Shown here piece after piece: positions 26,874 through 35,373 of a stretch of DNA of 64,000 nt. Each line of letters starts with the position of its first letter. Positions within the stretch are counted from its first letter, which is position 1. The position numbers and the translations under genes are program-made. The notes beneath the pieces were generated by a model, which was not told the origin of the DNA, did no database searches, and saw only the letters and a program-made list of their open reading frames with translations. Source of the DNA: Sphingomonas glaciei (GTDB lineage Bacteria > Pseudomonadota > Alphaproteobacteria > Sphingomonadales > Sphingomonadaceae); the NCBI RefSeq assembly GCF_023380025.1, contig NZ_CP097253.1, positions 1,550,001-1,614,000 of the forward strand, given 5' to 3'.

Positions 26874-27387
26874 GTTGCCTCCACGCCAGCCAGGCCTGGC
26901 GAAGGAAGGCGATGGCAACCACGCTCAAGGCAAGGGTCATCAGCAGGCGCAGCACCCGCAGCGGGATGTGGAGCAGCTCGGATCGCTCGTAGCCGTTCCA
27001 CAGGTCGGCAAGGATCATCGTCGATCCGATCACCAGCACCAGCACGGTCAGGGCAGAGGCGATATCCGCGGCGATCGCCAGCCGGCGGCGCGGCAGCGGC
27101 TTCAGCCGCTCGGTCAGAATGTGCACCCCGGCATGGCCGCGGGCCAGCGTCACGCTGACTAGCGAAGACGCGGCGATCAGGACGATGGCCGCCTGCACCA
27201 CCTCGATCGCGCCGAGCAACTGGAAGCCGGCATGACGGCCCAGCACCGCGATGGAATCGGCGGCCGTGGCCAGCAACAGGCCGCTGCAACCGACCAGGAA
27301 TGCGATCCTCGCGACCGGTCCGGCCGTGCTCGGCGCCGGAGCGTCGGCGTCGCTGCTATCGGTCGAGGTCGCCATCTCCTCCGCCAT
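26863..27387 (-). CDS. dctQ: TRAP transporter small permease
   Basis: 174 residues from the ATG behind GGGGAGGA; the longer frame from 27441 has no ribosome binding site. Four membrane segments after a 30-residue polar N-terminus and a central basic loop (RLKPLPRRRLAIA) match DctQ. First gene of an eight-gene run that ends at 17649; every junction overlaps. A MarR gene lies 101 bases away on the other strand. Confidence 0.88.
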   Translation of the reverse strand: MAEEMATSTDSSDADAPAPSTAGPVARIAFLVGCSGLLLATAADSIAVLGRHAGFQLLGAIEVVQAAIVLIAASSLVSVTLARGHAGVHILTERLKPLPRRRLAIAADIASALTVLVLVIGSTMILADLWNGYERSELLHIPLRVLRLLMTLALSVVAIAFLRQAWLAWRQRDT

Positions 27388-27488
27388 GCGATCGTCCTCC
27401 CCGATTGACAGGCACCCGCTGGACCACTTTAGTGATCCCAACGGCTAAACCGTAGAAAATATCAACCATCTGTCAACAGGGCCTTCTC
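27388..27488. promoter_or_regulatory. divergent promoter region of the TRAP/CoA-transferase operon and a MarR gene
   Basis: On the minus strand TTGACA (27476-27471) is a consensus -35, with TACGGT 16 bases on as a weak -10. The inverted repeat ACGG-CTAAA-CCGT (27441-27453) overlaps that -10 and could be the MarR operator. AT-rich sequence (AGAAAATATCAACC) lies between. Confidence 0.45.
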
Positions 27489-27992
27489 GTGAAAGCAGAC
27501 GAAAAGCGGCGGGTGGCACGGCCGGCGGGAAAGCCGTTGGACGGCGACGGTGCGACCGGGCTCAAGCTCGGCCGGCTCGGCAACTATGTCGGCTTCCGCA
27601 TGCGCCGGGTCCAGAACCAATTGTCCGGGCTGTTCGCGGCGGCGACCACCCAATATGGCATCCGCTCCGGCCTGTTCTCCTCGCTCGCCCTGATCGAGGC
27701 CAATCCCGGCATCTCGCAGCAGGAATTGTCGAGCACGGTCGGCCTCGACAAGTCGATCACCGTCCAGATCGTCGACGAACTGGAAAAGCGCGGCTGGGCC
27801 AAGCGCGAGCGCTCCACCGTCGATCGCCGGCGCCATTCGCTGACCATCCTGCCGGGCGGCGAGAAGACGCTCGACGAACTGTTCGCAATCATGGTCGATG
27901 TCGAGGCCAAGGTGCTCGCCCAGCTCGACGCCGAGGAACGACCGATGTTCGATGCCGCGCTCGACCGGATGTACGGCGTGTTCCACCGCTAG
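27489..27992 (+). CDS. MarR-family regulator divergent from the TRAP/CoA-transferase operon
   Basis: 167 residues from a GTG. The winged helix spans about residues 60-125: IRSGLFSSLALIEANPGISQQELSSTVGLDKSITVQIVDELEKRG as helix-turn-helix and RERSTVDRRRHSLTILPGGE as wing. A basic N-terminal tail of 25 residues precedes it. Position suggests control of the TRAP/CoA-transferase operon, perhaps by an aromatic or CoA-linked ligand as in FerC-type MarR proteins. The stop shares CTAG with the stop of the convergent hydrolase gene. Confidence 0.88.
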   Translation: MKADEKRRVARPAGKPLDGDGATGLKLGRLGNYVGFRMRRVQNQLSGLFAAATTQYGIRSGLFSSLALIEANPGISQQELSSTVGLDKSITVQIVDELEKRGWAKRERSTVDRRRHSLTILPGGEKTLDELFAIMVDVEAKVLAQLDAEERPMFDAALDRMYGVFHR

Positions 27993-29479
27993 AAGGTGGC
28001 GGCGGCCTGTCGCCGGGCCTCCGCCTTCTGGCGCCGCGCTTCGGGCGCGCGCAGCCATCTGGCCCCGACCAGCGCGTCAATCGCCGCATCGAAGCGGTGC
28101 AGATAGTCCGCCGCGCCGCCCGGATAGAGCTGCCGCAACCTTTCGCGCGACAGCGGCACCCGGCGCATCGGGATGGCCGGGCTTCCAATCCCCGGCGCGG
28201 TCGGGTCGCAATTCGCACCATCCGGCGCCTTGCCGTAGCGCGCCAGCGGCACACTGATCTGGGCCGGGCGGATGTCGCCCAGCGTGTTGCCGTCGACGTC
28301 GCTCAACTGCACCAATGCGCGATGCTGGAGCCGGGCGGCGCGCGGCGGCGGCACGCCCTCCCGCGCCCAGCGCTCGAGGTTGGCATGGGCGGCACGGGCA
28401 TAGTCCGCGATGTCGATGTCGCTCGCCGGATAGGGACAGGCATCGACCGGCGCCGTGAACCGCTGCTTCAGCCGCCAGGCGATCTGCCGCTCGGCAAGAT
28501 AGGTGCGGGTGCCGCCCGATCCGTGGGTCGTGCCGGGCAGCTCGTACAAGCGGTGCGCGCCGGGCCCGCGGTCGCGATCGGGGGTCTGCGGCTCGCGATT
28601 GGTGATCGCTTCATTCTCGCTTTGCAGCTCGATCACCGGGACGTCGATCGCGCGATTGGGCCGCCGCGGGTCGTCCACCCCCGGCACCGGCAGGCGGCTG
28701 TTGAGCGGAAGGTAGCCCGAGCGGAAGCTGAATCCCGAAATGCCGATCAGATAGCCGTCGATCAGCGGTTTGCCCGATCCCTGCCGCGCGCGATCGTGGA
28801 AGCCTTCGTTGATGAAGGTGCGCAGCAGGCTGCCAGTGAACGACCAGCCCGAGGCGAAGACCCGGCGCACCGCCAGCCCCCGTAATGGCCCGGCCGGATC
28901 CCGCAACAGCCGCGCGGTGTCGGTCAGCACGTCCCAGCGGATGCCATCCTCCTCCGCCGGCCAGCGGATCGGAGCGTAGCGCGCCGGATTGAACCAGCTC
29001 AGCGTCAGCGGCGCCATCACCGGGGCGGGCCCGGCCCTGGCCCGCCGCGTATTCTCGTCCGCGCCGCTCATCACCGACACGAACGCATCGCCGCGCTCCA
29101 GGACATAGGGCGCGAGGGTCTGCCAATTGTCGTTGCCGCGGAACGGGTGAGCGGGGTTGAGCTGCACCGTGCCGCTGAACCGCCGCGGGTTGCGCGGACG
29201 GATCACGATCAGCCGGGTGACGTAGTGGACGCCGCGCTGCACCACCGCAAGCCCGTCGCCATAGACATTGGCCGTGCCCGATTGAAACCACTCTTCACGG
29301 ACGTAGCCAGCCCGGCGCAGCGCGACCTCGGCGGCGGAGCCCGGCTCGGCCGGATCGAGCCACATCGGCGAGGCGGCGGTCGCTTCGGGCGCGCGCCGGA
29401 CCTCGGCCGCCTCCACCTTACCGGGCGCGAGCGACAGGAGGGCGAACAGCCACAGCAAAGCAACAGTCGGCAGCTTCAT
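27989..29479 (-). CDS. secreted alpha/beta hydrolase domain protein
   Basis: 496 residues with a signal peptide (MKLPTVALLWLFALLSLA to VEAAE). The catalytic fold shows GTVQLNPAHPFRGNDNW, the nucleophile elbow FASGWSFTGSLLRTFINEG (Ser in GWSFTG near residue 213), PVIELQSENEA with the acid, and ELPGTTHGSGG with the His. This is the alpha/beta hydrolase domain family often found beside sphingomonad TonB receptors. The C-terminus ends in a basic near-repeat (ARRQKAEARRQ). Substrate unknown; an aromatic ester is plausible from the surrounding ferulate genes. Transcribed alone between two MarR genes. Confidence 0.78.
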   Translation of the reverse strand: MKLPTVALLWLFALLSLAPGKVEAAEVRRAPEATAASPMWLDPAEPGSAAEVALRRAGYVREEWFQSGTANVYGDGLAVVQRGVHYVTRLIVIRPRNPRRFSGTVQLNPAHPFRGNDNWQTLAPYVLERGDAFVSVMSGADENTRRARAGPAPVMAPLTLSWFNPARYAPIRWPAEEDGIRWDVLTDTARLLRDPAGPLRGLAVRRVFASGWSFTGSLLRTFINEGFHDRARQGSGKPLIDGYLIGISGFSFRSGYLPLNSRLPVPGVDDPRRPNRAIDVPVIELQSENEAITNREPQTPDRDRGPGAHRLYELPGTTHGSGGTRTYLAERQIAWRLKQRFTAPVDACPYPASDIDIADYARAAHANLERWAREGVPPPRAARLQHRALVQLSDVDGNTLGDIRPAQISVPLARYGKAPDGANCDPTAPGIGSPAIPMRRVPLSRERLRQLYPGGAADYLHRFDAAIDALVGARWLRAPEARRQKAEARRQAAATF

Positions 29480-29550
29480 GGCAGATCGATCCTCGCCATC
29501 GCGTCACATTCGATTTGACCGCCCCCGCAAAAAATGGCTTCCAGCCGCGC

Positions 29551-30003
29551 ATGGCAGCGAACCACAATCCTCACGGCGCCCTCAGCCAGCTTACCGGCTA
29601 CCATCTCCGGCGGGCCTCCTCGGTCTTCGCGGCGGACTTCGCCCGCGCGATGGACGGCACCGGCCTGCGCCAGGTGTTGCTGGGTATCCTGGCGGTGGTG
29701 TCGGCCAATCCGGGGATCAACCAGGGGTCGGTCGGCCGCCTGCTCGGCATCAAGCGCGCCAACATGGTGTCGCTGATCAACGAATTGATCGATGCCGGAC
29801 TGGTCGACCGCGAAGTGGATTCGAGCGACCGCCGCGCCTTCACTCTGAAGGTCAGCCGCCGCGGCGCCGCCGCCCTCAAGGACGCGCTGGCGCGGATCGA
29901 GCGGCACGAGCAGCAGTTGTTGGCGGGCTTCACCGCGGACGAGTCCCGCATCCTGCTCGACCTCCTCGCGCGGATCGAGCGGCACGAGCCGGCGGTCGAC
30001 TAG
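29551..30003 (+). CDS. MarR-family regulator next to the ferulate operon (FerC candidate)
   Basis: About 150 residues from the ATG at 29551; a TTG at 29515 would add 12. Winged helix: LRQVLLGILAVVSANPGINQGSVGRLLGIKRANMVSLINELIDAGLV, then DREVDSSDRRAFTLKVSRRG as wing. In Sphingobium SYK-6 the ferulate genes are controlled by a MarR protein (FerC) that responds to hydroxycinnamoyl-CoA; this gene converges on the amidohydrolase/ferA/ferB operon and is the closest candidate. A promoter-like TTCGATTTGACCGCCC before it resembles an element before the vanillin dehydrogenase gene. Its stop shares CTAG with the convergent gene. Confidence 0.82.
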   Translation: MAANHNPHGALSQLTGYHLRRASSVFAADFARAMDGTGLRQVLLGILAVVSANPGINQGSVGRLLGIKRANMVSLINELIDAGLVDREVDSSDRRAFTLKVSRRGAAALKDALARIERHEQQLLAGFTADESRILLDLLARIERHEPAVD

Positions 30004-30863
30004 AGACCAAGCAGCCCGGCCGCATTGCCCTTGAGGATGCGGTCGCGCAGCTCGGGCTTGAACCCCGCCTCGTCATAGGCGGCGATCCACTTGTCGGGGG
30101 TGATCAGCGGAAAGTCGGACCCGAACAGGAATTTGTGGCCGAGCTGCCCGTTTGCATAGCGGACGATCTGCGGCGGGAAATATTTGGGGCTCCAGCCGGA
30201 CAGGTCGATGAACACGTTGGGCTTGTGCAGCGCCATCGACAGGCTTTCGTCGGTCCACGGCCAGCCGGGATGCGCAAGGATGATCTTGATATCGGGAAAG
30301 GCGACCGCGACTTCGTCGACCAGCATCGGCTGGCCGTAGCGCAGGCGGATCCCGCCGCCGCCCGGCATTCCGGTGCCCATGCCCGAATGACCAGTGTGGA
30401 AGATCGCCGGCAACTTGTAATGGTTGATCAGCTCGTAGAGCGGCCAGACCATCCGGTCCGACGGATCGAAATCCTGCAGCGGCGGGTGAAACTTGAAGCC
30501 CTTCACGCCGTGCTTCTCGACCAGGTCGCGGGCCTCGATCACGCCCAGTTTGCCTTTGTGCGGGTCGATCGAGGCGAAGGCCATCATGATGTCGCTGTTG
30601 GCGGCGGCGGCTTCGGAAATCTCTTCGTTGCGGATGCGGCGGATGCCGGTGCCCGCTTCCATGTCGACGGTGAACATGACGAACCCGATGTCCCGCTCGC
30701 GATAATGCGCGATGGTCTCGGGGATGGTCGGCCGCCGGCGGTCGGTCTTGAAGTAGCGCGTACTGGCGTCGAGGAAGTCGGCGAAGATCGGGTCTTCGAG
30801 GTCGTGGCACGACACTTCCGCGTGGACGTGAATGTCGATCGCCTTGAGCCTTGAAACGTCCAT
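30000..30863 (-). CDS. amidohydrolase-2 family protein of the ferulate operon
   Basis: 287 residues, ACMSD-type TIM barrel: metal-binding DIHVHAE at the start, GVKGFKFHPPLQDFDPSD, AIFHTGHSG, IILAHPGWPW and FLFGSDFPLITPDKW at the end, which supply the usual metal and catalytic residues. GGAGGG precedes the ATG. It is the last gene of the operon, 11 bases after ferA. Related proteins include decarboxylases such as LigW and, more suggestively beside hydroxycinnamoyl-CoA genes, the CouO-type hydrolases that cleave 4-hydroxyphenyl-beta-ketoacyl-CoA. The second option would give a beta-ketoacyl route for side-chain removal, but this is inference from context. Confidence 0.75.
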   Translation of the reverse strand: MDVSRLKAIDIHVHAEVSCHDLEDPIFADFLDASTRYFKTDRRRPTIPETIAHYRERDIGFVMFTVDMEAGTGIRRIRNEEISEAAAANSDIMMAFASIDPHKGKLGVIEARDLVEKHGVKGFKFHPPLQDFDPSDRMVWPLYELINHYKLPAIFHTGHSGMGTGMPGGGGIRLRYGQPMLVDEVAVAFPDIKIILAHPGWPWTDESLSMALHKPNVFIDLSGWSPKYFPPQIVRYANGQLGHKFLFGSDFPLITPDKWIAAYDEAGFKPELRDRILKGNAAGLLGL

Positions 30864-30874
30864 CCGCCGCCCTC

Positions 30875-32962
30875 CTAGTCCGCGAGGATCAGCGCATCGA
30901 GGGCGACCACGCCTTCGCCTGCGGGATAGACGATCACCGGATTGAGATCGATCTCGCGGATCGACGGCGTGCCGGCGAGCACTTGGCCGAGTTTCTCGAT
31001 CAGCGCTGCGACGGCATCGACATCGAGCGCGGGCGAACCGCGATAGCCATCCAGCAATGGTCCCTGCTTGAGCGCACGAAGTTTGGCGAGGATCGCTTCG
31101 CGCGGCAAGTCGATCGGGAGGAGGCGCACGTCATGGAGCAACTCGGCGGTGACCCCGCCAAAGCCGACCAGGATGACGGGACCCCAGTCGGCGTCGTTGC
31201 GCGCGCCGATGATCAGCTCGACCCCGCGTCGGCCCATCGCCTCGACCTGCCCGCCGTCGAGCGCGATGGAGCGGTCGTACTTGGCGACATTGCCGTACAA
31301 GCGGGTCCACGCCGCTTCGAGCCCGGCATCGTCGACGATCGACAGGATCACGCCGCCGGCATCGCTCTTGTGACTGAGGGCGGCGGACTGCGCCTTGAGC
31401 GCGATCGGGTAACCGACCCGTGCGGCGATCGCCTTGGCTTCCTTGGTCGAGGCAGCGAAGCCGCCTTGCGGAAAGGGAATGCCGATCGGCGCAAGGAGCT
31501 GCTTGGCGCGATATTCGGGGATCACGCCGGACGGCACGTCGAGCGCAATCGGCTCGGCCTGGCTACGCGCGTCGGATCGGGCCGCAGCCTTCGTCAGGTG
31601 ACGCAGCGCCCGGAACGCGCGATCGGGCGAGGGGAAGTAGGTCACGCCCGCCGCGCGCAGATCGGTGACATACTCAGCCGGCACCTCCGCACCCTCGTCG
31701 AGACCAGCGAAGACGACCGGCTTGTCGGGCTTCAGCGAGGTGATCGCGTCGGTGATATGCGGGAATTTGCGTGAGGCGGTGGCGGGGTCGGTCTGGATGA
31801 TCCCGAACACCAGCGCCGCGTAGGCGTCATCGGCGAGCAACGGGACAAGCGTGCGGCGGTATAAGTCCGGATCGACCAGCGCCTGCGCGGTCAGGTCCAT
31901 CGGGTTCGAAACCGGAATGAAGTCGGGGATCGCGTCGCGCAGCGCCTGGGCGGTCGCGCCGCCCATTTGCGGCAAGTCGAGCCCGATCTGCTCGGCAAGG
32001 TCGAGCGTCAACGCCTTGAACGCCCCGCTCTCGGTCAGCACCGCGGTGCCGCCTGCCCTGACCTTGCCCGCGCGGACCGCAAGTTCGGTCACGTCGCCGA
32101 GCGCCTCGAGGCTGTCGACCAGGATCGCGCCGGCCCGCTCTACCTTGGTCTTCATCAACTGCCAGTCGCCGGCCATCGCCCCGGTGTGGGTCGCCGCGCT
32201 CTCCCGCGCCGCGCTGGAGGTGCCGGGGTGGAGCAAAACGATCGGCTTGCCCATCGCTCGTGCCTTTGTCGCCAGCGCGAGGAAGCGCTGCGGCTGGCGG
32301 AACTGCTCGACGATCATGGCGATCGCCTGCGTCGACGGATCATCGAGCAGATGCTCGACATAATCCTCGACACCTGATGCCGCCTCATTGCCGGTCGACA
32401 CCGACAGGGTGAGGCCGAGGTCCTTGGCCATCAGCGTGGTGCCCAGCACCACCGCCATCGCACCCGACTGGCTGACGATCGCCACCTGCGGCTTGCCCGC
32501 GCTGTCGAGCACGGGTGCTTCGATGAAGGTCAGCGGCACGCCCGCCGCATAATTGACTAGCCCGAGGCAGTTGGGGCCGAGCACGATCATGTCGTGATCG
32601 CGAGCGATCCGCGCGACTTCGGCCTGCGCGGCCAGTCCCTCGTCGCCGCCCTCGGCGAAGCCGGCGGAAAAGATGATCGCCCCGCCCGCCTTGCGCTCCG
32701 CCAGCGCCCGCACCGCCGGAAGGACCGCCGGGCCGGGGATCGCCAGTATGGCGACGTCGACACCGTCGGGCAGCGCCTCGATCGAGGGCAGGCAGGGGCG
32801 CCTGTCGATCTCGTCCCGCTTGGGATTGATCAGGTGGACGTCACCCGAAAAGCCATGCCGCACGAGATTGCGCATCACCGAATTGCCCAGCGCGCCAAGC
32901 GTCGGCGACGCCCCGACGATCGCGACCGAACGCGGGGTGATGAGGCGGGAAAGATCGGGCAT
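30875..32962 (-). CDS. ferA: NDP-forming acyl-CoA synthetase, probable feruloyl-CoA synthetase
   Basis: 695 residues with the fused alpha-beta layout of ADP-forming acyl-CoA synthetases: CoA-binding Rossmann domain (SVAIVGASPTLGALGNSVMRNL), ligase domains with LGPNCLGLVN, AIVSQSGAMAVVL and the phosphohistidine motif ESAATHTGAMAGD, then an ATP-grasp half (IPEYRAKQLLAPIGIPFPQGG, YPIALKAQSAALSHKSDAGGV, SIREIDLNPVIVYP). FerA of Sphingobium SYK-6 belongs to this superfamily, unlike the AMP-forming Fcs of pseudomonads. Placement between ferB and the amidohydrolase supports feruloyl/4-coumaroyl-CoA formation from ferulate and CoA. Another acyl substrate cannot be excluded. Confidence 0.82.
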   Translation of the reverse strand: MPDLSRLITPRSVAIVGASPTLGALGNSVMRNLVRHGFSGDVHLINPKRDEIDRRPCLPSIEALPDGVDVAILAIPGPAVLPAVRALAERKAGGAIIFSAGFAEGGDEGLAAQAEVARIARDHDMIVLGPNCLGLVNYAAGVPLTFIEAPVLDSAGKPQVAIVSQSGAMAVVLGTTLMAKDLGLTLSVSTGNEAASGVEDYVEHLLDDPSTQAIAMIVEQFRQPQRFLALATKARAMGKPIVLLHPGTSSAARESAATHTGAMAGDWQLMKTKVERAGAILVDSLEALGDVTELAVRAGKVRAGGTAVLTESGAFKALTLDLAEQIGLDLPQMGGATAQALRDAIPDFIPVSNPMDLTAQALVDPDLYRRTLVPLLADDAYAALVFGIIQTDPATASRKFPHITDAITSLKPDKPVVFAGLDEGAEVPAEYVTDLRAAGVTYFPSPDRAFRALRHLTKAAARSDARSQAEPIALDVPSGVIPEYRAKQLLAPIGIPFPQGGFAASTKEAKAIAARVGYPIALKAQSAALSHKSDAGGVILSIVDDAGLEAAWTRLYGNVAKYDRSIALDGGQVEAMGRRGVELIIGARNDADWGPVILVGFGGVTAELLHDVRLLPIDLPREAILAKLRALKQGPLLDGYRGSPALDVDAVAALIEKLGQVLAGTPSIREIDLNPVIVYPAGEGVVALDALILAD

Positions 32963-32985
32963 CGCTCTGCTCTCCAGCCGAACGC

Positions 32986-33822
32986 TCAGGCCTTGACCCG
33001 ATCCTTGTCATAGGCCGCAAGTCCGGGCTTGTAGCTCTTCTCGTCGATGAACTGCCGAATGCCTTCCTTGCGGCCTTCGTTGTCATAGCTGTTGGCCGCT
33101 TCCTGCGCGCGGACGAGATAATCCTCGGCCTCGTCGTAGGTCATCGGCCCGACCCGCTTCATCGCGTCCTTGGTTGCCTTGAGCGCCACCGGATTCTTCG
33201 CAAGCAGCACGCCGGCGACTTCGGTCACGCGATCCTTGAGCTGGGCCAGCGGCAGCGCTTCATTGACCAGGCCCCAGGCTTCGGCCGTCTTGCCGTCGAT
33301 ATTCTCGCCCATCATCGCGTGATACATCGCCTTGCGGAACGGCATCAGCTCCTGCGCCACCTTGGTCGCGCCGCCGCCGGGCAGGATTCCCCAATTGATC
33401 TCGGACAGGCCGAACTTGGCCTCCTCGGCGGCAAAGGCGAGATCGCAGGCGAACAGCGGGCCATAGCCGCCGCCAAAGCACCAGCCGTTGACCATTGCGA
33501 TCGTCGGCTTCTGGTACCAGCGCAGGCGCCGCCACCAACCATAGCTTTCGCGCTGCGCCTTGCGGGTGCCGGCAAGGCCGTCCTTCTCGGTCTCGCGGAA
33601 ATATTCCTTGAGATCCATGCCCGCAGTCCACGCCGGACCTTCGCCCGTGAGCACCAGCACGCCGACGTCGTCGCGGAACTCGAGGAGGTCGAGCACTTCC
33701 ATCATGTCGCGGTTGAGCGTCGGGCTCATCGCATTGCGCTTGTCGGGCCGGTTGAACCGCACCCAGGCGATCCGGTCGACGACATCATAGGCGACAACGC
33801 CGTTGCTGCTGGTCTCGCTCAT
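32986..33822 (-). CDS. ferB: feruloyl-CoA hydratase/lyase
   Basis: 278 residues of the crotonase family with the hydroxycinnamoyl-CoA hydratase-lyase pattern: VRFNRPDKRNAMSPTLNRDM, WTAGMDLKEYF, YGWWRRLRWYQKPTIAMVNGWCFGGGYGPLFACDLAFA (oxyanion hole) and FGLSEINWGILPGGGATK (catalytic Glu). It hydrates feruloyl-CoA and cleaves it to vanillin and acetyl-CoA. The C-terminal GRKEGIRQFIDEKSYKPG is also typical. It lies 23 bases before ferA, and the vanillin dehydrogenase gene is upstream across a repeat. Confidence 0.92.
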   Translation of the reverse strand: MSETSSNGVVAYDVVDRIAWVRFNRPDKRNAMSPTLNRDMMEVLDLLEFRDDVGVLVLTGEGPAWTAGMDLKEYFRETEKDGLAGTRKAQRESYGWWRRLRWYQKPTIAMVNGWCFGGGYGPLFACDLAFAAEEAKFGLSEINWGILPGGGATKVAQELMPFRKAMYHAMMGENIDGKTAEAWGLVNEALPLAQLKDRVTEVAGVLLAKNPVALKATKDAMKRVGPMTYDEAEDYLVRAQEAANSYDNEGRKEGIRQFIDEKSYKPGLAAYDKDRVKA

Positions 33823-33838
33823 CTTCTTGTCCTTCGCT

Positions 33839-33944
33839 CCCCTCCCGCTGGCGGGAGGGGCTGGGGGTGGGTGCCCGCATGTCGCTGGCGATATTGCTGG
33901 GGAGAGGAAGGCCCACCCCCGCCCCCTCCCGCAGGCGGGAGGGG
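33839..33944. repeat. REP/BIME-like palindrome pair inside the ferulate operon
   Basis: Two hairpins with the same ten-bp perfect stem CCCCTCCCGC/GCGGGAGGGG and two-base loops lie at 33839-33860 and 33923-33944. Between them GGGGGTGGG (33863-33871) pairs with CCCACCCCC (33912-33920), so the pair forms one larger inverted repeat of about 106 bases. This is the shape of bacterial interspersed palindromes mobilised by RAYT transposases. It fills most of the 129-base gap between the dehydrogenase and ferB and may attenuate transcription or stabilise mRNA. Confidence 0.75.
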
Positions 33945-33951
33945 AGAAAAG

Positions 33952-35373
33952 TCAGATCGGATAATGGCCGGGCTGGGTCTCGATCGTGATCCAGCGCAGC
34001 TCTGTGAAGGCGTCGATCCCGGCCTTGCCGCCGAAGCGGCCGTAGCCCGAGGCCTTGACCCCGCCGAACGGCATCTGCGCCTCGTCGTGCACGGTTGGCC
34101 CGTTGATGTGGCAGATGCCCGACTTGATCTGCCGCGCGACCTTGAGGCCGCGGGCGGTGTCGCGGGTGAAGACGCTTGCTGACAGTCCATATTCGGTGTC
34201 GTTGGCAAGCTCGATCGCATGCGCCTCGTCGCGGGCGCGGATGATCCCGACCACCGGTCCGAAGCTTTCGTGGCGGAACAGCTTCATTTCGGACGTGACC
34301 TTGTCGACCACATGCGCAGGCATCAGCACGCCATTAGAGTCGCCGCCGGTGACCTGCACCGCGCCCTCGGCAACCGCGTCCGCGACCAGCGAAGTGCACC
34401 AATCGACCGCCTTGCGATCGACCACCGCGCCCAATGGGGTCTTGCCCTCGCGCGGATCGCCCACCGCCATGGTCTTCACCTTGGCGCCAAACTTCTCGAC
34501 GAACGCTTCGGCGACGCTGTCGACCACGATGATCCGCTCGGTCGACATGCAGATCTGGCCCTGGTTCATGAACGCCCCGAACGCCGCCGCCTTGACCGCC
34601 TCGTCAAGGTCGGCGTCCTCGAGGACGATCAGCGGCGCCTTGCCGCCAAGCTCGAGCAGCACCGGCTTCAGATGCTCCGCCGCGCGCTTGGCGATGATCT
34701 TGCCGACCCCCGTCGAGCCGGTGAAGTTGATCCGGCGGACCTCGGGATGATCGATCAGCGCGCCGACGATCTCGGCCGCATCTTCAGGCGCATTGGTGAC
34801 GATCGACACCGCGCCGGCCGGCAGCGCTTCATTGAAGGCTTCGGCGATCAGGCTGTGGGTGCGCGGGCATTGCTCGCTGGCCTTGAACACCACCGTGTTG
34901 CCGCACGCCAGCGGCACAGCGACCGCGCGCACGCCGAGGATGATCGGCGCATTCCATGGCGCGATGCCGAGCATCACGCCGACCGGCTCGCGCAGCGCCA
35001 TGGCGATGCAGCCGGGCTTGTCGGACGGGATGACTTCGCCGCCGATCTGGGTGGTCAACGCCGCAGCCTCGCGGACCATGCCGACCGCCAGCATCAGGTT
35101 GAAGCGCGCCCAGCCCTCGGTCGCGCCGATCTCGCCCATCATCGCGTCGACGAATTGGTCCGCCTTGCCGGCCAGCGCGTCGGCGGCGGCGTTGAGCTTG
35201 GCGCGGCGGGCATTGGGACCCAGCACCGACCATTCGGGAAAAGCCGCGGCGGCGGCATCCACGGCCGCATTGGCCTGCTCGACCCCGAACGCGGGAGCGG
35301 TGGTGGCGGTCTCGCCGGTGACCGGATTCAGGCGGGTAAAGCTGCGATCGCTCGCAAGCGCTGCGGTAGCCAT
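33952..35373 (-). CDS. ligV: vanillin dehydrogenase (NAD-dependent aldehyde dehydrogenase)
   Basis: 473 residues of the ALDH superfamily: LGIAPWNAPIILGVRAVAVPLACGNTVVFKASE, INFTGSTGVGKIIAKRAAEHL (cofactor loop), LLELGGKAPLIVL (general-base Glu), FMNQGQICMSTERIIV (catalytic Cys) and HESFGPVVGIIR. It resembles vanillin and salicylaldehyde dehydrogenases, and upstream of ferB and ferA it should oxidise the vanillin they release. GAGGAGG precedes the ATG. LigV of Sphingobium is not linked to fer genes as closely as I recall; the symbol reflects function, not confirmed orthology. Confidence 0.85.
   Translation of the reverse strand: MATAALASDRSFTRLNPVTGETATTAPAFGVEQANAAVDAAAAAFPEWSVLGPNARRAKLNAAADALAGKADQFVDAMMGEIGATEGWARFNLMLAVGMVREAAALTTQIGGEVIPSDKPGCIAMALREPVGVMLGIAPWNAPIILGVRAVAVPLACGNTVVFKASEQCPRTHSLIAEAFNEALPAGAVSIVTNAPEDAAEIVGALIDHPEVRRINFTGSTGVGKIIAKRAAEHLKPVLLELGGKAPLIVLEDADLDEAVKAAAFGAFMNQGQICMSTERIIVVDSVAEAFVEKFGAKVKTMAVGDPREGKTPLGAVVDRKAVDWCTSLVADAVAEGAVQVTGGDSNGVLMPAHVVDKVTSEMKLFRHESFGPVVGIIRARDEAHAIELANDTEYGLSASVFTRDTARGLKVARQIKSGICHINGPTVHDEAQMPFGGVKASGYGRFGGKAGIDAFTELRWITIETQPGHYPI

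Noticed and set aside
31670..31676. Further copies of the MarR dyad (GACATAC at 31670, 49943 and 51690)
   Set aside because: These lie inside coding regions and have no second half at the right spacing.
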